From Vandiemenella viatica (lineage: Eukaryota > Arthropoda > Insecta > Orthoptera > Morabidae): 64,000 bases of DNA. Below, piece by piece: positions 1 to 11,784 of the stretch. The position numbers were made by a program, and so were the translations under genes. Below the pieces are notes generated by a model. That model saw nothing but the letters and a program-made list of their open reading frames with translations. It was not told where the DNA came from and made no database searches. How positions within the stretch are numbered: position 1 is the stretch's first letter; every line of letters starts with the position of its first letter. Location: contig CM061919.1 of assembly GCA_031002005.1 (NCBI GenBank), positions 20,407,687-20,471,686 on the forward strand, read 5' to 3'.

Positions 1-204
1 AGGACGGCGGTTTGAATCCCCGTCCGGGAATCCAGATTTGGGTTTTCCATGGTTTCCCAAATCACTCCAGTCAAATGCCGAGATTCTTCCTTCAAACGGC
101 CATGGCCGAATTCCTTCCCATTCCTTGCTCCCATCCTTACCCGCCATCCTTTCCCGTCTCTAAAGACGTCGCTGTTGAGAGACGTAAAACAGTTAAAAAA
201 AAGT
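1..204 (+). repeat. tRNA-derived SINE, 3' part (family A)
   Basis: The window opens inside a SINE. A B-box-like GGTTTGAATCC is at about 9-19, followed by the body shared with copies at 20685, 39150, 42180 and 46785 (the 'gattTGGGTTTTCCATGG' stretch, then a pyrimidine-rich part) and an A-rich tail at 186-204. The tRNA-like head is cut off by the window edge. The tail abuts the env remnant downstream, so this SINE probably inserted into or next to the env gene and removed or displaced its 5' part. Confidence 0.85.
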
Positions 205-239
205 CTTTGCCAAGGAACCAGATCTTGTAATCTCAAGTT

Positions 240-1963
240 CTTACTGGATTATTCTTGCCAAAATTAATGTCGAGGAAATACGCAATCACAGCTTACAATT
301 GCAAGAGATATTTAGTTCTCTAGAGTCTGCTTTTCACCAGATTCCCTCATTCGATGAAGACATCACTCATACCATAGCTGCCAGTTTAAAAGTATTATAT
401 ACTTCGCTAAGGGAGGAGTTTCAGAACCTTGTCTACTTACTTCCCAAGGAGAACTCCAGGTCAAAGCGTGCTTTGACAGGGGTAGGAGGTATTATACTAC
501 GTAAAATTCGGTACTCTGAATGAACAGTATTATCACCACCTCAGTACGCGGATAGCTAGCCTAGAACAAACATCTGACAGTTTGCAGATTAGTTCTTCAA
601 AACAAATTTTAATGTTGAAAAACATCGAAGATTCTGTAACTAATAATACTTACATAACCGATCGGTTAGCACATACTTTCATGGGCAAAGCATCAGAATT
701 GCAAACAGCCATGAAACAGAATCTCAAGGAGTTTGAGAAGGTTTTCGCGCGACAATTATACAGCACACAAATTTTACAACAATTGGTATTAGCAGTCACG
801 AACACTAGGACAGACCTAACGAGGTTAAGAATAGCCCTTATACAGGCCACTAACGGCAAACTAAGTGATGTCTTACTGAGTCCAAAGGTTTACTTACAGC
901 ACTTACAATTGATCCAGAGGAGTCTTCCAATCGGCTCTTTCATGTTGTTTCCTTGCACTATAGAAAATATTTACAGCTATTATCAAGTTTCCACAGTCAA
1001 TGCAGTTTTAATGGGAGAAAATTTAAGAGTTGTGGTAGATGTACCAATTGGAAGAGCAGACTCGATAATCTCCCACTATTCAATTCATGCATTCCCAGTT
1101 CTATGGAAGCAAACTGGATATTATATTCAATGGAAAACCCATGATGTATTATTGCTGAGCAAAACTCATAGAGATCTTACGCGGTCTTAAATAAGAATGA
1201 ACTTGATAAATGCAAACGTTCAGTGATCACTATTTGTCCATTGTTCACTTTGCAAGACACAAATTCCCCAAATTGTGAAACCTCCATTCTTTTGAATAAT
1301 AGTTTTTCTGACCACTGTCAACGAGAAATTCTGACACTTGATTGTCCTTTTGTAGCTGTCATGCACGGTAGTTTGCTGTTTACCATGCCACGACCTTACA
1401 CAGTACTAGCAACCTGTTGGGATGAGCATATGAATCAGACTGATAGTAAACTCACTCTCTCGGGGAGCGGAATCATTAAAAATGCAACCCATTGCCAGTT
1501 TACTATACAAGATTTCATTATACCTGTTACACATAGAATAGCTATCCATAGTAATATAACCTTTCCAAATTATGTATTGCCAACCTTCAGCGTAGGAATT
1601 TATCACAGTCCGAAACTTTTTGAGCTAAATCAAACAAACCCGACTATATTAACTGCTGAGCTAACAAAACACCTGACGCAAGCGCGAGATATTATTAAGT
1701 ATAACGATATGTTAGCTACCGTGGAAACTGAAGTGTTAGCCCAAGCTAAGCATAAAACCATTGTTACCTCTATTAGTTTATCTATTATCGCAATTGTTTC
1801 ATTTGTGATTATATCAGCGCTGTATTTGTACAAACATCATATTAAAAGTGTAGCAAAATTTAATGTAGAACCTGTAATTCCTAATGCTTCTGAAATTTTA
1901 TTTACGTTGCCTAAAGCCTCTGTAACTGCTACAACTAACAAAGATACCGAGTCAACCATGTAG
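240..1963 (+). pseudogene. env: Errantivirus-type envelope (F-like) gene, broken
   Basis: Three consecutive reading-frame pieces (299-523, 582-1190, 1223-1963) form one decayed envelope glycoprotein. Piece 1 ends with a furin-type RSKR site (about 458-469) followed at once by a small-residue/hydrophobic stretch like a fusion peptide. Piece 2 is helical and heptad-like (about residues 1-100), as expected of a post-cleavage coiled coil. Piece 3 has several Cys, several N-glycosylation sequons (for example NQT, NAT), and near its end one membrane span of about 22 hydrophobic residues (about 1755-1830) followed by a short cytoplasmic tail. This order matches insect endogenous retrovirus (gypsy/errantivirus) Env proteins, which are related to baculovirus F. 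The breaks are frameshifts or stops near 490-580 and 1190-1222. The signal-peptide end is missing because a SINE lies upstream. No gag or pol is visible in the window for this copy. Confidence 0.75.
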
Positions 1964-2183
1964 TAATGTGTACACTGTAAATCAAATTGTATAAGCAATA
2001 GACTCTGGAAAATGTATTAATATCTGGTTGTTCACCGCAGGAAATGGATGCGTCGCGTCAAAACAAGATTTGAGTTTATAAAATACTGTTCCTAAAACTC
2101 TGTAAGCCGATAGCAGGAGTCCACGACTGAACTTGTATAATTTATTATCTTACTTTGATCCATTACTAACCTTGCGAGGAGTT

Positions 2184-2206
2184 GGGGAGGAGGTGAGAGT
2201 AGAGGG
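2184..2206 (+). promoter_or_regulatory. Polypurine-tract-like sequence before LTR
   Basis: A purine-dominated run lies 220 bp after the env stop and upstream of a promoter-like region. It is in the place and orientation of the plus-strand primer of an LTR retroelement. The exact LTR start cannot be fixed because only one LTR is in the window. Confidence 0.4.
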
Positions 2207-2790
2207 CATTTTGGGAATAGTACGTTTTTATGGTAAATTGAAGTAAAGAATTAAGGCGCGCCCGAGGCGAGCGACCGCTGCCGATCAGCCGAGCTAGCAG
2301 GTCATTGGCACGGCGTCAGCGGGTTTGTGACATACTTGGGGACGGCAGGGACATTGCCCGCCGCGAACGTTCTGGAAAAGTCGCGAGTGGTGACACGCGA
2401 CGATCCACTATATAAACCCCGGGTTTTGGAGCCTCGGAGGCAACAAGTTCAACACCAAAACGCGCCGTCTCTGCGTCGGTCAGCGCCTCACCCCGCCGCC
2501 CCCGACGCCAGCCAGCCATCGCAATTGTCTGTAAGTTAACTTGACATTATTTTGGTAACTACTGCAGTGGACTCTGCTTGAAGTAACCAAAGCTGTAACT
2601 TGGCACAGCATAGAGGCAATAAATGACTGGTTGTTCATCTAAATCTCGTAGCTATACAACCCGCTGGTCTAACTGTTAGAATTTTCAGAGCTGAGACCCT
2701 AACCTATAGCAGCCTGTATCTGGAATACTGGGACGCGGAGCAGCAGTACGTCGGCAATCACAACAAGTAAGTCTAGCATTTACCTCCGGC
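2207..2790 (+). repeat. Probable 3' LTR of the env-bearing element
   Basis: GC-rich sequence following the purine tract holds a TATA box (TATATAAA, 2409-2416) and a possible poly(A) signal AATAAA near 2618, as in a U3-R-U5 arrangement. The right end is uncertain: similar non-coding sequence runs on to about 4110 and beyond the LINE to 7700, so the LTR could be much longer. No second LTR is available to compare. Confidence 0.4.
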
Positions 2791-4110
2791 CTACCACTCG
2801 TTAATCCTGGCTGCGTCTGTGACTGTGGCTACTAGATCAGTAATTGGTCCACAACCCTCGGCCACATAGCAGTCGCTACACATGTACCAGATTTTGTAAT
2901 TGTTTTGTAAACTTTGAGAATAATTGAGTTGAATTGAAATGACCGTTTACGCTGATAGGTTTTATATCTTAGAAAGATGGAGATAACTTAAGGTAACCGT
3001 TGTTAGGATTCCTTGGAATTTAGTAATTAATTTCAGAGAAATATTTCAAGCAGATTTAAAATTTTTAAAGATCATTTTGTTTTAGAATTCAGTTGGTCCA
3101 TGATGTAAACATTTTAATCTTGAGACCTTTTAACGTAGAATTGCAAGGAATTGTTTGATTTAGAATTTTGAGTATTAGCCAGTTGAATTGTTTGAGTAAA
3201 ATACTAATGAGTCAGTTAAATTGTCGAGTCAGTAGAATGTTTTTACGAATTTGAAAGTAATCTGTTACAGCACTTAGAAATTCTATCGGACTTGTGTTGG
3301 AAGTTAAGAGCATTGATGTTTTTGAATTTTTTGAATCTGAATATTGTACTGAGATGAGTGAAAGTAGTTTGCTAAAGCTTGAAAGAACTAAAAGTTAGCA
3401 AATTCTTTGGATAATTGAATTTCATTCATTTGAATTAACGTGATCATATCAGACCAGTAGAGGAATTTTAAAGGGTTTAATTGAGAATTAAAAGTACTTT
3501 AATGGGAAGTTGAATTTAATTATGGACTTCAATTAGGGAGTTCAAGTATGGAATTTTGAATTCAAGATTTATATTACGGTTAAGGAAATTTACTGTGACT
3601 GAAGCCCCAGAAAATTTCTAAATAAAGGCTGGAGGTGTAGCGATGGTGCTAATTTTGGATTATCTATCAGAGAGGAAAAGAATATTTATTAGATTTCATG
3701 CAAGCTGTGGGCCTCGGTGAGCGAGCCAGGTTTCCCAGTCGGCTAGACAGGAAGCGCGCTTTGTTATCAGAGTCCAGTGGTACCACGCGAGCTTCAAGGT
3801 TTAGAGCTGCAAGTTTCACTCGCGTAGCCCGTGAACTGCGTAGGTGGCGAATTTCCCATTCGTAAGCACTGAGTGCATGAGATTTACCGTACCCACCCTG
3901 TGGTACGTATTAAACCGCTGAACGCCACTTACGAACTCTTAAAGTAACCACTTGAAGGGTCTAGCAAATTGTAGTGCAAGATGACCCCTTCACCACTAAT
4001 TGTAGCAGATGACGCTCTGTAGCTAGTTGAACCGGGAGTCTAACACCAACTTCGACTCGAGAAATATCTACAAGAATTAAGGTAACACTGAACCATCTGA
4101 TATTCCTACG
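2791..4110. other. Non-coding stretch, nothing recognised
   Basis: No open frame or repeat that I recognise. It is AT-rich to about 3640, then GC-richer (3700-4100). It is continuous with 7172 onward across the LINE insertion, so 2791-4110 plus 7243-7700 was once one block. It may be LTR or flank of the env-bearing element. Confidence 0.3.
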
Positions 4111-4181
4111 CTTGTTGCTTAAAGATTTATAGTCAGTCATTCAAGTCACTCATTTCAAAAGATAGATTTTGTGTAATAGTT
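4111..4181. repeat. Left direct repeat flanking LINE (TSD)
   Basis: The first 48 bases (4111-4158) are identical to 7172-7219, and the next 23 match at 18 positions. The two copies bracket the minus-strand LINE exactly, so this is best read as its target-site duplication, long for a non-LTR element. Confidence 0.85.
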
Positions 4182-7171
4182 TTCATTTATTTAGCTTGTG
4201 GCCATTGCACAAAAATAATACAATTTAAGATTAAATTACAATTAAAATTTAAAATTAACATGGTGTAGCCAATCTAAAGCTTCATTTGATATATTAATAA
4301 AATCTATCAGTGATCCCCTGAAGGCTCGAAGAGGGCAATCAAATGTCACGTGATAGATGGTTTGTGTTTCCTCACCACAATCGCATCTCGGTGTATCTCT
4401 CATTCCCCATGTGCACAAAGAAGAAGCAGATCTGCCATGACCAGACCTGACTCTGTTAAGAGCTACCAAGGTCTTGCGATGAAGGTCGAGTCCCTTTAGT
4501 GCCTGTTGACTGTCAAACAGGGAGTGCCATTCTGATGGGGCTGAGGCTATCCACTCCAATTTCCAAGCTTCTCTCCCATTAAAATTATGAGATATAATCT
4601 GTTTTACAGTTTTTACGCTTGGATTTCTTGATTTACGTCTTTCAAATTGCTTATCCATGTCGCCATGGATGGGCAGATCCAAGTTATGACAGATCTTATT
4701 ATATTGGGCAACTAGGAGATTGTGTCGTCTTATTGTAGGCGGTTCGATGTTGCACAAAACGGGTAGCCAGTACAGTGGAGTGGTCTTGATACATCCGCTA
4801 ATTATTCGCATTGTCTGGTTCAAAACTGTGTCGATCTTTTTGACGTGGGTGCTATTTATCCAGACAGATGAACAGTACTCAGCTGCAGAATACACAAGGC
4901 TCAGTGCTGATTTGCGGAGTGTGGAGGCGGATGCTCCCTAGGAGGTGCCAGTTAACTTCTGCAGAATATTATTCCTGGTTCTTAGTTTTGCCGCAAGGTT
5001 GTTTAGATGTTTATTGTACGACAAGGTGAAATCCATTACGACTCCCAAATACTTGGGGAAGGGGTTGTGTCGGAGGGGAGTGCCATCATGAAGAACGTCA
5101 AGTGAGAAATTCGCCTCCCGATTGTTAAGATGGAAGATGCTAGTTTCCGTCTTGCTGGAACTGGGCACGAGACGCCATTTCCTAAAATAGTTGCTCAGGG
5201 TTTTGAGGTCTGCTGTTAAGCTATTTTCAATTTGCTGAACGCTATCAGATTGTTGTACTATTGCCAGATCGTCAGCATAAGAGAACTGTCGGGATTCTGT
5301 TTGAGGGATGTCAGAAATATAAACATTAAAAAGAAGTGGGGCAAGAACTGATCCTTGAGGGAGACCATTATTCACTCTTCTTACTTTGCTTATTGTCTGA
5401 GACAACCTGGAAAGTTCGGTTAGCTAGCATATTATTATTCAGACAAGTGATTTTTTTTGCACTTCAAAATGTTCAGCAGTTGGTATACCACACCCTCTCA
5501 CCACACTGTATCGTAGGCTGCAGTAAGGTCAACAAATACAGCACCAGTCTTCAATCTTCTCTCGAATCCTGCTTCTATGTCAGTTGCCAAGGCCAGGACC
5601 TGATCCTCGCAGTTTCTTGCAGGTCTAAAACCTGCCTGTTCAACTGGGAGGTTTGCGAAAATAATTGAACTGATTCTATTGTAGATAATCCTTTTAAATA
5701 GCTTGTAAGTAGTACTTAGCAGTGAAATAGGTCTAAAATTCTCTGGAACTTCAGGACTTTTTCCAGGCTTCAGAATGGCTATGATCTTTGCCCGTTTAAA
5801 CTCTGCGGGAATGACACTAGTCACTAGTATGTTAGTAAAGAAGCGGGCCAACCATTTTTTGGTATGTTTTCCACAGTGTGTGAGGAACTCTGGGTGAACT
5901 TCGTCAAAACCTGGAGCCTTCCCATTCTTCATTTGTTTCATGGCCCTTGCCACCTCTATATCGGTGACAGGGGATGAGAGGTTTGTAGGGGCAGAGTACA
6001 ATTTTTTTAGATGGAACAATTGTTTTTTCAGTTTCCGAGTATGATCTTTATCGGCGCTACTCTAGACATGTTGGGAAGTCGATTTGCTATTTGGTCTGGA
6101 GTGACCTGATGCTTTGCTTGAGAGTTATGTGGGTTTCCACCTAGCTTTTTGAGGAGGCTCCATGCTTTCCGGCTACACTTCTTGAAATTCAAGGATTGCA
6201 CCATATAATTCCATTTGAGTTTACGGGCATTGTCCAGGTTCTGCAGCAGTTCGTCGGCTGCTTCTGTACGCCCGTTCTGTTGGAAATCATCATATAGCAT
6301 TTCGCATGTTTCACTCCAACATGGGATATAGTCTTTTCTAATCCCTCTAGGAATAGACTTTTTAGCAGTCGCTATGGTTACTCTGACAAATCTGTTATAA
6401 TTTTTTGCTAATGGAGGTATCCATCTTATATTTTTATCCAGGTTAGCGGCTAATTCTTCCCACTTTGCTTTTCCAAAGTTCCATCTAGGTAAAGGTGAGG
6501 ATCTAATCATGGGAATTGTTAGACCAACTTCTAGCAAGACTGGTCGGTGTTGACTATGTGGAGAGGCTTGTAGGACTTGCCTTGTAGTTGGTAAAGGGTG
6601 ACTTTGATCGTCACGTGATACAAAACATAGATCTGGGTTGGTTTCGGTGTTCTATCTTCCTACGTCTTTCGGGTTAAAAAGTTCATGTTATTTGCTGCCG
6701 CCCATTCCTCTAGCCTGATTCCATCGTGGTTGTTTTCTGTGTACATCCAATCTGTATGGTGGCTGTTGAAGTCGCGAATATACATAACGGGATGTCGAGA
6801 CTCTGGTAGAACTTCACTCGGCCATGAAAAGGAAGGGGGTTTATACACATTAATAATTTTAATGTTGTTCACCACCGTGGTAATAATGTGGATGTTATTT
6901 TCGCTGCATGCTGAGACGAGGCAAGCATTGGTAACAGTATTTCGCACATATGTTGCGCACCGGTAATTTTGATGATGAGTGGCACCTAAGATTTTGTAGC
7001 CATGTACTTTTCCTCTCAGACTCAGCTGCAAATCATCCTTGGTGTGGGTTTTCTTGAACGCAAGTTATATCAACGTTGTGGTCAAGTAATAACTTTGAAA
7101 GGCAATCACTTTTTGATCGGCTTATTCCTTCCATGATAAGTTGGCAAACCCTTAATAAAGGTTCAAGGGTT
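4182..7171 (-). mobile_element. LINE (Jockey/CR1-like non-LTR retrotransposon)
   Basis: A nearly full pol region reads on the minus strand between two direct repeats. The 5' end (about 7171) starts just before the endonuclease domain, so the 5' UTR and any ORF1 are missing, as in 5' truncation during target-primed reverse transcription. The 3' end at 4182-4240 is AT-rich with no clear poly(A). This is a dead copy; see the pol entry. Confidence 0.85.
4242..7150 (-). pseudogene. LINE pol: endonuclease, reverse transcriptase, C-terminal domain (broken)
   Basis: The product would be the non-LTR retrotransposon polyprotein that nicks the target and copies the RNA. From 5' to 3': an apurinic-type endonuclease fragment (7031-6660, including the 'DFNSHHTDW' motif; the earlier part continues to about 7150 in another frame), a linker (6537-6028), RT fingers and palm (6019-5498, with NFRPISLLS and QAGFRPARNCEDQVL), the RT core with PQGSVLAPLLF and the catalytic YADD box (5405-4938), and the C-terminal domain with the Cys/His pattern CDCGEETQ...HVTFDC (4895-4242). 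Frameshifts or stops separate the five pieces, so it is inactive. Motif order and the C-terminal Cys pattern fit the Jockey/CR1 group; the exact clade needs a phylogeny. Confidence 0.85.
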
Positions 7172-7242
7172 CTTGTTGCTTAAAGATTTATAGTCAGTCA
7201 TTCAAGTCACTCATTTCAATGGATAGATGTTTTTTAATAGTT
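7172..7242. repeat. Right direct repeat flanking LINE (TSD)
   Basis: This is the partner of 4111-4181, with the same 48-base identical core followed by a diverged 23-base extension. Confidence 0.85.
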
Positions 7243-7702
7243 AGATCATCGTAAAAGAGTATATGTGCCAAGAACGAAGTATAAGTTACATGTGTCGTGT
7301 CATGATTTCAGTCGTTTGTGATCTATGTAACGTCGTTTGTTTTTATCAAGTGATAGAGTAAATATAGAGTTTACTGAATAGGTGTGTTTTTCCTTCAAGA
7401 ATACCTTGTCATTAGTTAAGAATTAAAGTATTAGCATTCAATAGTGAGACGTTTCCTCCAGTAAGTAGCTAGTCTAGTTAAAGCCGCACTAGCAAACGGA
7501 CTGTTGCTTAGCTGTAACCTTGTTTCTTGTCTCAAGCAGCAAGTAATATGTGTATTACCTACTTCGATCAGTTTAGCGTGACTGTAGAAGTTAAATAAAC
7601 AACTAGTTTATGCATATGCCGACTGAAACTGAGTCGACAGCAGTCCTCGTTAATAGAACCCACGCAATGTCGCGGATGAGCCGCTGCGTTCGCGACAATG
7701 CT
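7243..7702. other. Non-coding stretch, continuation of pre-LINE sequence
   Basis: No coding signal. It holds AATAAA near 7592. It is the sequence that lay next to about 4110 before the LINE inserted. Confidence 0.3.
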
Positions 7703-7853
7703 TTTTTAGTCTTAGGTAAAGTGCTGGGAACTAAAGGTCTGTTATATCTTGAGTTTAGTGTAGCACCTACCAGTTATCCTGTCCCATGAGGTAGTCGTGT
7801 CTAGATCGAAGCATAATCGAAAGGCGAGCGGTCACACGAATTCTATCACCGAA
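7703..7853 (+). repeat. Dispersed repeat of about 140 bp (copy 1)
   Basis: About 140 bp match 52829-52968 on the same strand. The best conserved core contains GTCCCATGAGGTAGTCGTGT (near 7780). No Pol III boxes, TIRs or coding frame are evident, so its type is unknown. Confidence 0.65.
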
Positions 7854-8390
7854 TGTACGTGGAGACCGCGATTAACATCTCTTGTCGAAATCGATTGAAT
7901 TCATAAATCAAAAAAATGAAAGTGAACTTGAAATACAGGATTCACAAATCGTTCGAAAAAGAGAAAAATATAAGAAACTGGTCGTAGCTTCGACGGTGTA
8001 TTTGTGACCGATTGATTTTAGATCTTCGCTACTTACGTACATGCCAATTGATAAGTGTGAAATGAGTGCCCATAAATTTTCCAAATTTAGTACGAACGGA
8101 GGCAAAGTGGAACAACAAAGATTTAATACTACTTTTTGGACAATAATCGAAAACATTTGTAATAATTTCTAAATGTCGCTTTACACAGCTTAAAAATTCA
8201 AGTCAAATCAGATACCATTCACGTCTCTTAACAGAGCACATCCCATTCCACACTCAAACGGAAATATTGGCAACTTACATGGGAAGTCTTACAGAGTGTG
8301 CGAAGGAAGGACATACCTACAAAATTTACGGCTATCTCTACGAACATAGTCCTGCCTGATTTTATTTTCTCTCGCTAATAATTAAATAGA
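7854..8390. other. Non-coding stretch, nothing recognised
   Basis: No recognisable element. Short frames here have no familiar motif. Confidence 0.3.
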
Positions 8391-8456
8391 AGTGAGTTAA
8401 TCAGCAACAGCATCAATGAAGACTTAAACCTTCTGGATCTCGGTTTTTTGCAATGG

Positions 8457-9192
8457 GAGAATTTCGGAATGGTGCCGTAAATGGCAGCTTACACTTAACT
8501 GTAAAAAGTGCAAGGCAATGCAAATAAGTAATAAAAAGACCCCGTTTGCTCACGAGTACAAACTTAACAATTCAGTTGTTGACACGGTCGATTCCCTGAA
8601 GTATCTAGGCGTAACAGTACAAAGCAACATGAAATGGGACTTGCATATAACTTCCATCGTAGGCAAAGCTAATTCAAAACTACGTTTTATAGGTCGTATT
8701 TTGAGAAGCTGCAATGCTCATACAAAGGAAATAGCGTACAAAACACTAGTGCGTCCGCATTTGGAATACTGTTGTGCAATTTGGGATCCGTATCGCAAGG
8801 GATTGATTGACACGTTAGAGAAAGTAAAGAGGAGAGCCGCTCGATTCGTGACTGCTGGTTACAGTCCTTACGTAAGTGTCACAGAGCTGATTCGTGGGTT
8901 GGGCTGGGATTGTTTGGCGGACAGACGACGTCGTTTTCGTTTAAATTTGTTGGAGAATATGCGAAAATCTCTAATTTACGAGTGCAACGAAATACTTCTT
9001 CCGCCAACCTATTTAGGTCGCAATGACAGGAGGGATAAGATTCGAGAGATAAGATGCCGTACTGATACATTTATGTATTCTTTCTTTCCTCGTTCTGTTC
9101 GGGATTGGAATACTCTAAAATAGGATTGGTGCTTAGCACCCTCTGCCACCCACAGTAATTGTGAATTGCAGAGTATAGATGTAGATGTAGAT
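8457..9192 (+). mobile_element. 5'-truncated LINE with GATGTA-repeat tail
   Basis: A short LINE 3' end lies in one of two tandem units. It ends in a run of GATGTA repeats (about 9171-9192) rather than poly(A), a tail type known for some arthropod LINEs. Only the end of the RT and the C-terminal domain remain. Confidence 0.85.
8470..9123 (+). pseudogene. LINE reverse transcriptase C-terminal part
   Basis: An open frame of just over 200 codons encodes the part of a LINE pol after the catalytic box. It has SLKYLGVTVQSNMKWDLHI (RT thumb region), then LVRPHLEYCCAIWDP and KVKRRAARFVT, and ends in FFPRSVRDWNTL, which is typical of the C terminus of CR1/L2/Jockey-group elements. The endonuclease and the catalytic YADD region are absent. 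The frame is uninterrupted, so this copy is younger than the LINE at 4182-7171, but it could never mobilise itself. Confidence 0.85.
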
Positions 9193-9470
9193 GAAATCTT
9201 GAACTTTACCGGTTCCTTTGAAGGTCAAACCTGGACAAGGCCACATCCCACGGGTACCGATTCCTGATAACTGCTGTGATTTGTAGATTAAAGTTGTGAT
9301 ATCCTAAATTAATGATGAACCGCAACAGCATCGATTAAAAGCGTTTCCACCAGGATCTCCGTTTCAACTGTGGGAAACCAAATCTGGAACTATGTAGTTT
9401 CCTTTGAAGGTACAACCTGGACCGGGCCTCCTCCCTCAAGAACTGAGTCCCGATAACTGCTGTGGCTCTT

Positions 9471-11600
9471 TTAAATTTGTACTTACTGCTAATCACTATA
9501 ACCAACAAAACAGACAATCAAGTTTCAATATGTTTGAGTAAGAAATACTGGAATCAAGTTCCACTGAAGTTGGTGATAAAAGCCAAAAAAGTACCTTTCT
9601 GGTATCATATGACAAAAATACTCCACATCCCAAAATGTGTAGTGGTAATCGACCAACTTAATGGATGGTGTAGCATAGGATTTGGTTGCCTGTCCTATGC
9701 CACAAGAAAGACGTTTGTACTTAAATTTAAGCACATTTCTGCCCACATGAAATAAATCCAGCTTACTTTTGTACGGTGGTGGTACTATTTGTTTCATTTT
9801 AACATGTACACCTGGTTCTTCTCTTTTAACACTTTTCTTCTTTGTTTGTTTTCCCCTTCTGAAAGAAGCAGCTAAACGCTGGGGATATGGTCTTTCATTT
9901 GGTTGTCTGCGAATGCAGTATCATCATATGGTTTTTTGCTAAGAACCTCTTGATAGTAAAAAAATTGCTGAAACTCGTCACAGTGAAAAGCTTGTTCGTC
10001 CCCAAAGTGAAAGTTATTTGCAAATATTCTAGGAACCCTTATGAGAAGGGAAAATAGTATCTGTTCCAAAAGATAACATCAGACTGTAAAGGTCCGGTCA
10101 AACAGAACGTGGTGCCTATACTGTGGTACATAGTATTACATCAGCCTAGTCAAACAGAGCGCGGCCTACCGCGCGGCGGAAGCCCAGTCCGCGGCGGGCA
10201 GGCGGGCAGTTTGTGAATTCCACAGAGTCCGCGGCTGGTAATGGTGGACGAGTCGGAAAGTCTCATTGAGTGCGTTCGAGAATGTTCATTTTTATAAGAA
10301 TCTCGGCATTCCCGAGTAGAAAAACATGCCAAGAAAGCAAAAAACGAGGAATGGAATAGCTGAAAAGCTCAAACAGAAAAGAAAGTATACATTTATTTAT
10401 TTTCCATAACCCAATAATATATTAGCATAATTACCATATAATTAAAATGAATTTTCGTTGTTGAAGTAATTTAGAAAACTGTTTCGTACCGCGTAGGCAG
10501 CATGAGTTGATCTTTCTCTCAATCGAATTGCGGTTAGAAAGCATTGGCATGTTGATTTGTTATTGTTGTGTCACCTTGTAGTTCAGTTTCAGTGAACTGT
10601 TTCCTGTACCTGTAACTTCTTATGAAATTGTGAAGTCAACATGTAGCCTTGACAGCTTGGACTGCGCTATCTATATCCAACTCTATAGGCTAAAAAAATG
10701 AACTACCCCTTCCTTCGTCCACGATTGCTTCAACACTGGTCCGCCCTTCAGTTGCCCGCGCTCTGTTCGTCCACTACAACTTCGACGGACTGTCGTCAGA
10801 CCGCCGCGTTCTGGCCACGCGGTCAGTCCGCGCTCTGTTTGACCGGGCCTTAAATGAACTCTGCAAACCTCATGACAGGAGTTGGTCTCTGACGATTGAT
10901 AATGGTTTCGGAAACACCCTGTTTGTTCCTTGCCATAGAAATTGTGGAAACATTACCTTTTGACAAGGTTGCATCCTGAACCAAAAGAACATTGTGATTA
11001 ACTGTTACGCTATAATTAGCTGTGTGCTGAGGAACTATATAACTTGTAATATGCGCTAAAACTTGAGTATTATCATCTTATTGTGCATCTAATAATTCAG
11101 CGAGGTAAGAAGCTTGGGTAGTACTACTCTGTGTCAGAAACTTTTGTGATAACTGTTTCAGTGAGGAAATTTCCTTATTAGACTCATTTAAATCATTTTC
11201 ATTCAGCTCATAAATCATGTGCACTATTGTTTCCCACCCGTTCCTCAAGTGTGGAGACAGTGTGATTGATCTTCACTTCATGAGTACCAAAAGATTCGGA
11301 AGGCTGGTTAATCTGAGTGTTTATTTGTTGAGTGTCCTGCCGCAACGTCTCCTCTAGTTTTTTTTTGTTTGTGCTGCAAGTTGTGCCAGATATTCCTTGT
11401 GAAATGATTCAAATTTTTGTCCGAATGATTCGAATATTTTTATTGAATACTTCGAATTGCTTAGCTTGTACTACGAAATTCTTAGCCTGTTCCCCTTATG
11501 CTTCACGAGTTTCTTTTAATAGCTGTATGATTTTGGATAGCTGAGTGGACTCTGCTGGTGGTGGTTGCACTCTGTGTACATAATTTGCGTCAAAACCCAC
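9471..11600 (-). pseudogene. Gag-like remnant of a gypsy-type LTR element, split by a MITE
   Basis: On the minus strand, broken frames run from about 11600 to 10854 and resume from 10089 to 9471 once the MITE at 10090-10850 is ignored. The first part is a Gln/Lys-rich helical stretch (about 11550-11230) typical of the N terminus of gypsy-like Gag. It then includes a piece ending near 10860 (about 'QRPTPVMRFAEFI'). After the MITE comes 'RVPRIFANNFHFGDEQAFHCDEFQQF', seen in shorter pieces at about 10040-9960, and a basic part. Multiple stops make it non-functional. Family assignment rests on general composition and order, not a signature motif, so an unrelated retroelement ORF remains possible. 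Confidence 0.4.
10090..10850. mobile_element. PIF/Harbinger-like MITE, TSD TAA
   Basis: A 761-bp element starts AGGTCCGGTCAAACAGA and ends with the inverted form TCTGTTTGACCGGGCCT (one mismatch). Both sides are flanked by TAA (10087-10089 and 10851-10853). The ends are GC-rich with internal repeats of the CAAACAGAGCGCGG motif. No transposase frame is present, so it is non-autonomous. It sits inside the gag-like remnant. Confidence 0.8.
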
Positions 11601-11784
11601 GACGTCACAAGATGACCTAGTCGAGAGCTTCAGCTGGTCGCATACGGAAAGCCAGTCGGGGGTCGTGGCCGGTTGCAGGAGGCCTGAGCAAGTAACCAGA
11701 ACTACGTAAACGAAAGAGAGATAGTTTAGAGGAAATTTTAAAACTCAGTGATAGTGACAAAGATTTTTTGGTGCTTTAAAAGAG

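Larger units (their letters stand above)
8391..9470 (+). repeat. Two tandem units of about 165 bp, first split by a LINE
   Basis: Unit 1 is 8391-8456 plus 9193-9290 and unit 2 is 9307-9470. Shared landmarks are CAACAGCATC, CCTTTGAAGGT and GATAACTGCTGTG, in the same order. The LINE fragment lies inside unit 1, and comparison with unit 2 gives the empty site. Confidence 0.7.

Noticed and set aside
2316..2539. Overlapping short frames on both strands
   Set aside because: They lie in the GC-rich, TATA-containing LTR-like region; composition alone explains the open frames.
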